DNA of 5,246 nt, from positions 1-5,246 of the forward strand of contig RFKA01000090.1 in NCBI GenBank assembly GCA_003694385.1, read 5' to 3'. Positions 1 through 5,246 of this stretch are shown here, piece by piece (positions within the stretch are counted from its first letter, which is position 1; the number at the start of each line of letters is the position of its first letter). A program made the translations under genes and the position numbers. Source of the DNA: Candidatus Woesearchaeota archaeon (lineage in GTDB: Archaea; Nanobdellota; Nanobdellia; Woesearchaeales; UBA525). The notes beneath the pieces were generated by a model. The model had not been told where the DNA came from. It was given only the letters and a program-made list of their open reading frames with translations, and did not search any database.

Positions 1-216
1 ACAGGCAACTACACGCCAATGTGGAGTCAAGCGCAACCAGCAAGATTCTTCCCCGGCAATATCGAGGACTTCAATTTCGTCGGTGCACCCTATGTGGCGC
101 GTGGTGATGGCTGTGGTTTCAGCGACTTTTCCTACTACGACACTTCCGTCCCGGGACAGAACTGCTGCAGTGCCAAGAGCTTTGATAGCCCCGACGGCTG
201 TAACGGCAATGGCAAG
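1..216 (+). other. N-terminal visible segment, Cys-containing, unassigned domain
   Basis: Residues 1-72 of the fragment lead into the first duplicated domain. They hold one sequon near the edge (NYT), aromatic-rich stretches and four cysteines (C38, C55, C56, C67), including a vicinal CC pair. The composition fits a folded, disulfide-bearing extracellular segment. There is no signal peptide and no plausible initiation context, so the true N-terminus lies upstream of the window. I do not recognise the family. It may be the first strands of the domain that follows. Confidence 0.5.
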
Positions 217-3200
217 GTCTCCTATGACCTCGGCGCCGTCTGGGTTGACCAAGTAGGAGAACTCATCGCCTGGCGCATCGCGGGCGCGTATGCGAAGGAT
301 GGCGTTGAGAATATGAGTATCTGTGATGGCCAGAACCGCAGCACGGCCTTTGTTGTTGAATTCGACATCGATGACAATGAGACAACAGGGTGTAACAATG
401 GCGCGGGCGAGGGATGCTATCCCGGAGCAGATTACCAGATCTGGTTCTTCCCCGACGACAACACCACGCTCTTTGGTTACTACAATGGCACAAACTCCTA
501 CGGTATCGCCTTCGAGCCCAATGTTTCACTAAGCGCGAATGCAACCTGGGTGTGGTACAACTGCAGCTCCACAGACAACAAGGAGCGCGGCATAACTATC
601 ATCGTGAACAAGACAGCCGCGTTTGGCAATACGACGCCGAAACTGAACTTTGAAACAAACACGTTTAATACAACAGAAGCGACGACGAACCCTATCGACC
701 AACTCACCGATTATAGTGGCGGAGCGCTTGACCCCTGGCTCTTTATGGGGCCCGGAGTTGACGAGGGTGCCTGCTACCAATGGGACCACACAAACCAGAC
801 GACCTGCGAGAACAACACGGAGGGCATTCCCTGCCTCTGGACGCCCTTCGGACCACCTGGAGACGATGGCCTCTGCGATCCCGATTTCGCGAGCTTCTCA
901 AGCGGCGTTTCGTGCTTCACGCTCGATGACCAGACGACCTGCGAAGACAACGCGAACAATGGCGTCGGATTCTGCCACTGGGAGCCGGACGTGACACAAC
1001 CAAATGGTTCGGTTGGCGTCTGCGTCGAGGATTTCCTTCCTTCTGAGTTTGGCGACGTTGACTGTGATAGCGAGTGCTTCTTCTGCTTCACTGAGGCACA
1101 ATGCAATAACAGCGAAGCGAACGGTGGGCGCGAGTGGGGTGGCTGCACCTGGTACACGGATCCCTTCAATCCCGGTGGTTGGTGCGACGTGAAAGGAATC
1201 AAGACCGGCTGCTCGGCATCCCCGCGAGACTGCTTCACACAAGCGGATTGTACGGCAGCAGGCTGGAGCTGGGACTCCACCTGGAGTACCTGCCTCAAGC
1301 AGGCTACTGATGAGGTCTGCTTTAATGGTGTCGATGACAACCTTGATGGGAATATCGACTGTGAAGACCCCACTTGTGAGCACGCGAAGTCCTGTGGGGC
1401 ACTTATAGACACCCTGACCGGAACGTACGCGGGGTTCTCCCCCGACGAGGCCCTCCTGATGAAGCTCACGAGCGGGCTGGGGCCCGTTCTTTACCTCGGC
1501 GATGACGACCGAAATGATCAGGGAGACCCCGGCGTGAACATCGTCGCATTCGCCATTGGCGTCGCTAACCTCGGCCTTGGCATGGGTGTGATGACCGAGA
1601 ACCTCACCGACCTAATCTCCTGTAACGGTACGGTCGCGAATAGGACTTTCCTCTACCTCATAGATAATGACGCCGTTAACACAACTGGCTGCAATGTCAC
1701 CTATGATGGAGTGCCGCATGATGGCTACGAGTACCTCGTCCAATACGGTAACTTCAGCATCACGAACGAAAGCGGACAGCAGCACGTCCTCCGCGCGTGC
1801 TATAATGGGTCGTGGGTAACGCGTGATGCCGTCGTGCTGAGTCCCCCTGGCGGAGATGGGCCTGGTGGCCCGGGAGGAGATCCGGGAGCACCACCCAGCC
1901 TCCCGATGGAGTGCCAGACTGACATCGAGTTCCCCGACTACCCGGCTGTCGTCCTCATTGAGAAAGCAGATATTGGGAACCCGCAGGGCGACATACGCTT
2001 CGCGGGCCTCGTCCTAAACGGGAGCGACGTGAACCTCTCCAACCTCACCCCGGCAGACACCATAACAGACCTCTACTACACACCGGGAACGATGGACTTT
2101 GAGCCCGTGGACTGCTTCGAAGAGCCGACCAAGTGTGGCACAGAATTCATGATCCTTGGCGGAGGAGAATTCATGCCTATCGAGGACTGCCTCGCGCCAG
2201 GCGATGAAGACCTTGACGGCCAGAGCAACTGCGACGACCCCGATTGCTCACTCCTCCCACAATGCAGTGGCTTCTATGACCCCGCCACCGATAAGACGCG
2301 GCCGCGTGTCACGCTCTCCACAAAGAAGGAGTTCACTGATGCCGCATTCATCAAATGGGTGACCGATGAGCCGACGAATGGCAGCATCAAATGGTACTGG
2401 AACAACAGCGAGTGCACGAACGCGAACAGCACGCTTGAAGACCTCGGCGACCCCACGACAACATTCGATGACTTCCGCCCATGGCACGAGGTGCCCCTCG
2501 ATGCCTTCACGCTTGGAGCTCCGCTCGCGCCAAGTTCAACTTACTACTACAAGCTCACCTCGATCGACCGGGCGGGGAACACCGCCCTCAGCGCGTGCCT
2601 GAACCTCACCACCTCGAACGCAACAACGAACGTGAGTCTCGTCCTCAACTTCACAGGAAACGGAACTCCTGACGACTTCCTCGGTAACCTTAGTATTGAC
2701 ATTAATGGCACGGTGCTCGGGCCTGATAGCGCCTCGCAGTTCGAAGACGGTGTCGCGGGCGTCAACATGACTATCACGAACCCGACAGCGAACAGTTCAG
2801 TGAACTGGAGCATTACTCTCGTCGACATCGCCTTCAACGACCCTGGCATCTTCGATTTCACTGAAGATCTCGCAGGCGATGCGACTGGAGAGCGCGGCGA
2901 CTTCATCGGCATGAAGCATGACGAGTGGCTGAACCTTGTGCAGAAACTCGGCGCCGACTACCTCGTCATCAGAGTTCCGAACCCGGGAGACCAGCTCTTC
3001 CACTGCCTGAACAACGGGACGAACTGTACAGACGTGACGAACACTGAAGGCGTGCAGAAACTCGGTGGGGGAGCAGAGTACAGTGAGTGGAAAGTACCGA
3101 CGACACTGGGCTTCAGCAGCTACAGCACCGGCAACCCCGTGAATAAGACCTACACCCTCAACTACACGAACCTCACCGATGCAACGGTCGCCGCGAACGT

Positions 3201-5246
3201 GAACGAGAACGCCAGCATCCTCCTCCTCCTCAACCACACGACGAACTCGACGGAAACGTACAACTTCACCCTCGACCTTCCGGCAAACGTTACGGGGTGG
3301 GTGAACGGCTCCACGACGCTCGTGAACGTGACTCTCGCGACAAACGAGACAAAACAACTCAACGTGACGGTCCAGGGGAGCTCGGGCGGTGTCTATACGT
3401 TCTCTGTCTACGGTGTCCTCGCAAACGACAGTAGCGTCATCCTGAACAGCAGTTCAGACTTGACGATGACGCTCAACGTGACGGACCTCACGCCCCCCGT
3501 CATCTCCGGCCCGACGAACCACAGCATCACAGAGACGACCGCAGTCATCAACTGGACGACAGATGAGGCAGCGAATGGCAGCGTCAACTACGGCACGACG
3601 CCTGCACTGGGAACGAAGACGAGCAACACGACGCTCGCAACGACGCACAGCTTCACCTTGACCGGACTCTCACCCAGCACACTCTACTACTACAACGTCA
3701 CGAGCTGCGACGCGAATGGAAACTGCGCGACGAGCGGCCCGAAGAACTTCACAACAACCACTGACGTAACCGCGCCGTCGGTGACACTCGTCACACCCGC
3801 GGACGCCCTGCGCACGAACAGCGCACCCATCACGATAAACTGCAGCGCAACAGACGCCATCGCCCTCAACAACATCACCCTCCTTATCTGGAACGCTTCA
3901 AACACACTCGACTACACGAACACGGTCGCCGCGACAGGCACGAGCGACAACGCCCAGTGGAGCTTCACACCGACGAGCGACGGGAATTACACGTGGAACT
4001 GTCGCGCAGGGGACACGAGCGATAACCACGGCGCTGCAGCGGCGAACCGCAGCTTCACCTATGATACCACCCCGCCGACGACGAGCGACGACGCGCCGAG
4101 TGGCTGGCAAACAAGCGCGTTCGTGGTCACGCTCACACCCAGCGACAGTGGCGTCGGCACGAACTACACCACATACACCCTTGATGGTGGAGCAGCGACG
4201 AACGGTACCCAAGTGAACATCACTACGGAAGGAAACCACACCATCACCTACTACAGTGTTGATGCCCTCGGCAACACCGAGAGCACCCGCACGGTTTCCG
4301 CCGCGCTCGACCTGAACGCACCGCGCCTCGACCTCACGAATCCGGCGGACAACGCCGTGACGGCGAGCACGATCACCTTCAACTGTAACGCGAGCGACAC
4401 CGTGAACCTCACGAGCCTCACCCTCCTCGTCTGGAACAGCAGCGGGGCGCTCGACTACACGAACACTATAACGAGCACGGCAGCCAACATCAGCGGCGAG
4501 TGGAACGTGACGCCGAGCAGTGATGGAGTCTTCACTTGGAACTGCCGAGCCGCTGACGTCGCGAGCCGCACAACGAACGCGACAGCCAACCGCACAGTCA
4601 CCTATGACACGACGAGCCCCACGAGCACGATTAACAGCCCAGCCAATAATAGCTTCACGAGCGACACGACCCCGACGATAACCTTCACGCTCGTGGACGA
4701 GCTTGACGGGACGATGGCCTACATCGTCTATGTCGACGGAAGCAGTGACGCAACAGGGACTGCAACGAACAACACTCCGACGAATGTCACGCTGAGTACT
4801 CTCTCCACAGGAGACCACGCTATCCGCGTGCAAGCGACCGATGACGCGGGAAACACAGCGAACAGCTCGCTCCTCAACCTCACTGTGGACACGACGAGCC
4901 CAGTCCTGAACATCACCTACCCCCCCGACAATGTCACCCTCACCACGAATTACACACTCATTAACTGGACCGCCAACGACACGAACCTCGATTCCTCAGT
5001 CCTCAACGTCGACTATGGCTGGTTCACTGCGACACGGACAGGAACGATAAATAGCGTGAATGTTACGAACCTCACGGGTGGGTGGCATACCTACACCGTC
5101 ACTGTTAATGACTCTGCAGCGAACACGGCGAGTGATACGAGGAACTTCTTCGTCGACGTCCCCGTGAATCTCACGAATTTCACGACGGAACTCGAAGCGA
5201 GCACCGGCCTCAGCGATGTCGAGATAGTTGATGCTGTGAACCCCGC
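1..5246 (+). CDS. Giant modular cell-surface glycoprotein, partial at both ends
   Basis: One frame stays open across the whole window, 1748 codons plus two bases, with no stop; start and stop both lie outside, so full length exceeds 1748 residues. The protein is dominated by Asn, Thr, Ser, Gly and Asp, with few Lys or Arg. It carries about 94 N-x-S/T sequons (hand count) and about 50 cysteines. Cys-rich and calcium-type modules fill residues 1-757; FN3/Ig-like beta-sandwich modules fill 768-1721. No hydrophobic segment long enough for a membrane anchor and no catalytic motif is visible. Such architecture is known from extracellular adhesins, S-layer-associated and stalk proteins. I infer an exported, N-glycosylated surface protein, most likely archaeal (DPANN-like), but a bacterial origin is not excluded. 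The specific ligand or partner cannot be told. The reading frame and its coding status are near certain; the function is only general. Confidence 0.96.
217..756 (+). repeat. Duplicated extracellular domain, copy 1 (residues about 73-252)
   Basis: This domain recurs at residues 483-722. Shared landmarks in order are C108-x-G, F117, D122-x-D-x3-T-T-G-C131, G142-x-x-Y145, Y161-N-G-T, C188, K204 with G-N at 209-210, P231-x-D, T236-D237, D244 and F248-M. From C108 to Y145 the two copies align without a gap (12 of 38 residues identical by eye). Alternating hydrophobic strands (around 88-95, 117-123, 145-150, 198-203) suggest an all-beta sandwich. The acidic D-x-D loop before T-T-G-C may bind calcium. 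The look is that of CBM9/DOMON-type sandwiches, but this is a resemblance only. C108, C131 and C188 are candidates for conserved disulfides. Domain limits are approximate. Confidence 0.75.
772..1293 (+). repeat. Four tandem small Cys/Trp modules (residues 258-431)
   Basis: The pattern is C, an aromatic residue, a short T/Q-containing loop, C, an Asn/Gly-rich loop, C-x-W, a Gly/Pro-containing loop, C. Module 1 uses C258, C269, C278-L-W and C292. Module 2 uses C305, C314, C325-H-W and C341. Module 3 uses C362, C368, C382-T-W and C395. Module 4 uses C411, C417 and C431 and keeps a Trp (W424) but lacks the third cysteine. Modules 2-4 begin with C-F-T or C-F-T-like sequence, and modules 1 and 2 share Q-T-T-C-E-[ND]-N. 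Extra cysteines C355, C359 and C404 lie between modules. The layout recalls PSI/plexin-type or other disulfide-rich spacers of extracellular proteins. I infer rigid disulfide-stabilised linkers or binding knobs. Sequons are sparse here, unlike the rest of the protein. Confidence 0.75.
1318..1377 (+). other. DxDxDG-type calcium/metal-binding motif 1 (residues 440-459)
   Basis: C440 is followed by F-N-G-V, then D445-D-N-L-D-G450, then D453-C454-E-D-P-T-C459. Regularly spaced acidic and Asn side chains ending in D-G, framed by cysteines and followed by D-P-x-C, are typical of the C-x-N-G-x-D-D-x-x-D-G-x-x-D-C-x-D-P-x-C motif of extracellular proteins, related in style to MopE-type and thrombospondin type 3 calcium sites. 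It joins the Cys-module array to the second copy of the duplicated domain. Metal binding is inferred from the motif, not shown. Confidence 0.7.
1447..2166 (+). repeat. Duplicated extracellular domain, copy 2, with inserted loop (residues about 483-722)
   Basis: This is the counterpart of residues 73-252. Matching landmarks are C541-x-G, F550, D555-x-D-x3-T-T-G-C564, G575-x-x-Y578, Y601-N-G-S, C638, K655 with G-N at 659-660, P684-x-D, T689-D690, D699 and F716-M. It is longer than copy 1 because of three local insertions: about seven Gly/Met-rich residues before C541, a Gly/Pro-rich loop at 614-635, and a C705-x6-C712 hairpin near the end. Seven residues are also added before Y601-N-G-S. Sequons cluster at 536-602 and 673-681. 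A calcium-type motif follows, as one also follows copy 1 after its Cys modules. An all-beta fold is inferred from strand patterning; the family is unassigned. Confidence 0.72.
1840..1905 (+). other. Gly/Pro/Asp-rich loop (residues 614-635)
   Basis: Residues 614-635 consist almost wholly of Gly, Pro, Asp and Ser/Ala (P-P-G-G-D-G-P-G-G-P-G-G-D-P then A-P-P-S-L-P). Taken alone it would be called an interdomain linker. Comparison with copy 1 puts it between the Y-N-G-S strand and the C638 strand of a single duplicated domain, where copy 1 has 24 residues between Y-N-G-T and Cys and copy 2 has 34. It is probably an extended, flexible surface loop. Confidence 0.75.
2188..2247 (+). other. DxDxDG-type calcium/metal-binding motif 2 (residues 730-749)
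   Basis: C730, then D735-E-D-L-D-G740, then N743-C744-D-D-P-D-C749. It aligns residue for residue with motif 1 over 20 positions (C440 to C730, D445 to D735, D449-G to D739-G, C454 to C744, D-P to D-P, C459 to C749). C756 follows nearby. The shared L-D-G and C-x-D-P-x-C spacing supports common descent. It sits directly after the second duplicated domain and before the first FN3-like domain. Calcium binding is inferred. Confidence 0.7.
2302..2616 (+). other. Fibronectin type III-like domain 1 (residues 768-872)
   Basis: The domain opens with R-P-R-V-T-L, followed by I-K-W-V-T-D-E-P-T-N-G-S-I at 784-796, a classic strand and turn of FN3-like modules found before purple-acid-phosphatase-type and other extracellular domains. 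It ends with L-A-P-S-S-T-Y-Y-Y-K-L at 842-852 and D-R-A-G-N at 856-860, also typical. An unusually long insertion at about 800-836 contains C805, which could pair with C866. The same W-x-T-D-E-x-x-N-G-S motif returns in the second FN3-like domain. Role inferred: structural spacer. Confidence 0.8.
2629..3138 (+). other. Unassigned beta-rich domain (residues 877-1046)
   Basis: I do not recognise a named family here. Residues 877-925 are strand-like and sequon-rich (N-V-S, N-F-T, N-G-T, N-L-S, N-G-T, N-M-T). Residues 927-1003 have no sequon and contain a segment that looks globular and partly helical (M-K-H-D-E-W-L-N-L-V around 931-940, then A-D-Y-L-V-I-R-V-P). A C1002...C1009 pair follows in C-L-N-N-G-T-N-C. 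The segment ends with V-P-T-T-L-G-F-S-S-Y at 1032-1041, a final strand style seen in surface-protein beta modules. Contrast in glycosylation potential with its neighbours suggests a distinct, possibly binding-active, module. Confidence 0.5.
3139..3483 (+). other. NEW3-like / COG1470-style Ig-fold domain, sequon-dense (residues 1047-1161)
   Basis: The run of features N-x-T near the start, T-Y-N-F-T-L-D-L-P-A-N-V at 1086-1097, T-T-L-V-N-V-T-L at 1105-1112, E-T-K-Q-L-N-V-T-V at 1116-1124 and G-G-V-Y-T-F-S-V at 1129-1136 follows the strand order of NPCBM-associated NEW3 domains of archaeal and bacterial surface proteins. It has about 15 sequons in 115 residues and no cysteine. Almost every exposed loop could carry a glycan. 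Probably a glycan-covered stalk module. The family assignment is by pattern only. Confidence 0.65.
3493..3762 (+). other. Fibronectin type III-like domain 2 (residues 1165-1254)
   Basis: P-P-V-I-S-G opens the domain, followed by I-N-W-T-T-D-E-A-A-N-G-S-V at 1183-1195, Y-G-T at 1197-1199, H-S-F-T-L-T-G-L-S-P-S-T at 1216-1227 and Y-Y-Y-N-V at 1229-1233, the standard FN3-like order. C1236 and C1242 flank D-A-N-G-N where most family members have D-x-x-G-N, so a small disulfide may lock that turn. It matches FN3-like domain 1 at the W-x-T-D-E-x-x-N-G-S motif but lacks that domain's long insertion. Confidence 0.85.
3775..4080 (+). repeat. Ig-like domain with Cys pair, repeat copy A (residues 1259-1360)
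   Basis: The domain begins P-S-V-T-L-V-T-P-A-D, has C1281 and T-L-L-I-W-N at 1293-1298, then S-D-G-N-Y-T-W-N-C1334-R-A, and closes with N-R-S-F-T-Y-D-T-T-P-P-T. One Cys sits on an early strand, a Trp follows 16 residues later, and a second Cys ends a Tyr/Trp strand, as in an Ig core, so a C1281-C1334 disulfide is likely. The same domain recurs at 1441-1541. Confidence 0.82.
4081..4314 (+). other. OmpL47-like / Ig-like domain (residues 1361-1438)
   Basis: After D-T-T-P-P-T comes T-S-D-D-A-P-S-G-W-Q at 1361-1370, then V-T-L-T-P-S-D at 1376-1382, T-Y-T-L-D-G-G at 1391-1397, E-G-N-H-T-I-T-Y-Y-S-V-D at 1410-1421 and G-N-T-E at 1424-1427. This order is characteristic of OmpL47-type Ig-like repeats of surface proteins. 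It lacks cysteine. It separates the two copies of the Cys-pair Ig domain. Confidence 0.75.
4321..4623 (+). repeat. Ig-like domain with Cys pair, repeat copy A' (residues 1441-1541)
   Basis: This copy matches copy A without a gap from C1462 to T1541 (offset 181 residues), with 41 of 80 residues identical by eye. Conserved are C1462, T-L-L-V-W-N, L-D-Y-T-N-T, W1501, T-P-S-S-D-G, T-W-N-C1515-R-A and Y-D-T-T-S-P-T. A 17-base stretch is identical in DNA (3907-3923 and 4450-4466). C1462-C1515 is the expected disulfide. The moderate identity indicates an old duplication rather than recent copying. Confidence 0.85.
4624..4890 (+). other. Ig-like (bacterial/archaeal Big-type) domain (residues 1542-1630)
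   Basis: The segment starts I-N-S-P-A-N-N-S at 1544-1551, has T-P-T-I-T-F-T-L at 1557-1564, Y-I-V-Y-V-D-G at 1574-1580, G-D-H-A-I-R-V-Q-A-T-D-D-A-G-N-T at 1604-1619, and ends L-N-L-T-V-D-T-T-S-P. These are the usual landmarks of Ig-like repeats in secreted proteins: S-P-x-[ND]-x-S at the start and D-x-A-G-N-T before the last strand. No cysteine. Structural spacer by inference. Confidence 0.78.
4897..5163 (+). other. Ig-like domain, last complete module (residues 1633-1721)
   Basis: S-P-V-L-N-I-T-Y-P-P-D-N at 1633-1644, L-I-N-W-T-A-N-D at 1653-1660, W-H-T-Y-T-V-T-V-N-D at 1695-1704 and A-A-N-T-A at 1706-1710 outline another Ig-like module, with N-D-S-A-A-N-T replacing the common D-x-A-G-N-T turn. 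It contains about eight sequons and no cysteine. It joins the preceding module through a D-T-T-S-P boundary like those of the other Ig-like domains. Confidence 0.78.
5164..5246 (+). other. Start of the next segment, cut by the window edge (residues 1722-1748)
   Basis: Residues 1722-1748 begin with two close sequons (N-L-T, N-F-T) and turn into a more acidic, less Thr-rich stretch (T-E-L-E-A-S, then S-D-V-E-I-V-D-A-V). The change of composition suggests a new module. Too little is visible to assign it, and no stop codon is reached. Confidence 0.5.

Noticed and set aside
650..994. Short + strand open frames in other frames (650-994, 1004-1192, 2366-2602)
   Set aside because: They overlap the long frame, have no ribosome binding site that stands out, and their translations are low-information Thr/Arg/Ser strings.
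774..1469. Antisense open frame of 231 codons, and another of 161 codons at 898-1383
   Set aside because: Both lie over the Cys-module array, whose spaced cysteines and C-x-W motifs make sense only on the + strand. The antisense products show no family features.
1840..1905. G/C-rich segment considered as a terminator or hairpin
   Set aside because: The composition is explained by Gly and Pro codons in an open frame. There is no T run after it, and the coding frame continues through it.
2161..2175. GGAGG followed seven bases later by an in-frame ATG, resembling an internal ribosome binding site
   Set aside because: The bases encode Gly-Gly-Glu-Phe-Met at the end of a duplicated domain, and the Phe-Met has a counterpart in copy 1. 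Starting here would cut the domain off from its calcium motif. I take it as a coincidence of Gly codons, though a start mapped here would change that.
2797..3357. Antisense open frame of 186 codons
   Set aside because: It is also in register with the sense codons and is explained by C-ending codon use. The sense strand gives a sequon-rich beta domain.
3907..4466. Seventeen-base identical DNA repeat, considered as a mobile-element or recombination site
   Set aside because: The two occurrences are exactly one domain repeat apart (543 bases) and encode the same L-D-Y-T-N-T motif, so they are explained by the protein duplication.
3898..4833. Antisense open frame of 311 codons
   Set aside because: It is in register with the sense codons. 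The sense strand rarely uses TTA, CTA or TCA here, so antisense stops are missing. Its translation is an Arg/Val/Ala-rich string with no recognisable domain, while the sense strand encodes clear Ig-like modules.

Overview
The whole window is the interior of one protein-coding gene. Frame 1 of the + strand stays open from base 1 to base 5246 (1748 complete codons plus two bases) with no stop codon. Neither the start nor the end of the gene is inside the window. The translation reads as a coherent, secreted-type modular protein throughout. No RNA gene, promoter, terminator, mobile element or CRISPR array is visible, and there is no intergenic DNA.

The product looks like a giant cell-surface glycoprotein, very rich in Asn, Thr and Ser. 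I counted about 94 N-x-S/T sequons by hand. It has about 50 cysteines, concentrated in the N-terminal half, and a chain of beta-sandwich (FN3/Ig-like) modules in the C-terminal half. No catalytic domain, transmembrane segment or signal peptide lies in the visible part. Sequon density, Cys-rich small modules and DxDxDG metal-site motifs are a style familiar from surface proteins of uncultivated archaea, especially DPANN lineages such as Woesearchaeota and relatives. The archaeal assignment is inference, because no marker gene is present.

Layout in residues of the visible fragment: 1-72, Cys-containing lead-in. 73-252, first copy of a long duplicated domain. 258-431, four tandem small Cys/Trp modules. 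440-459, a DxDxDG calcium-type motif. 483-722, second copy of the duplicated domain, carrying an internal Gly/Pro-rich loop (614-635). 730-749, second calcium-type motif. 768-872, FN3-like. 877-1046, an unassigned beta-rich domain. 1047-1161, a NEW3-like, heavily glycosylatable domain. 1165-1254, second FN3-like. 1259-1360, Ig-like with a Cys pair. 1361-1438, OmpL47-like. 1441-1541, a clear repeat of the 1259-1360 domain. 1542-1630 and 1633-1721, two more Ig-like domains. 1722-1748, the start of another segment cut by the window edge.

The likely picture is a long stalk of Ig/FN3 modules carrying a disulfide- and calcium-stabilised head region, exposed outside the cell and serving in adhesion, cell-cell contact or the cell envelope. 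The most notable observations are the 38-residue gapless match at the core of the duplicated domain, the location of the Gly/Pro loop inside rather than between domains, the Cys-module array, and a change in codon use between the two ends of the gene.
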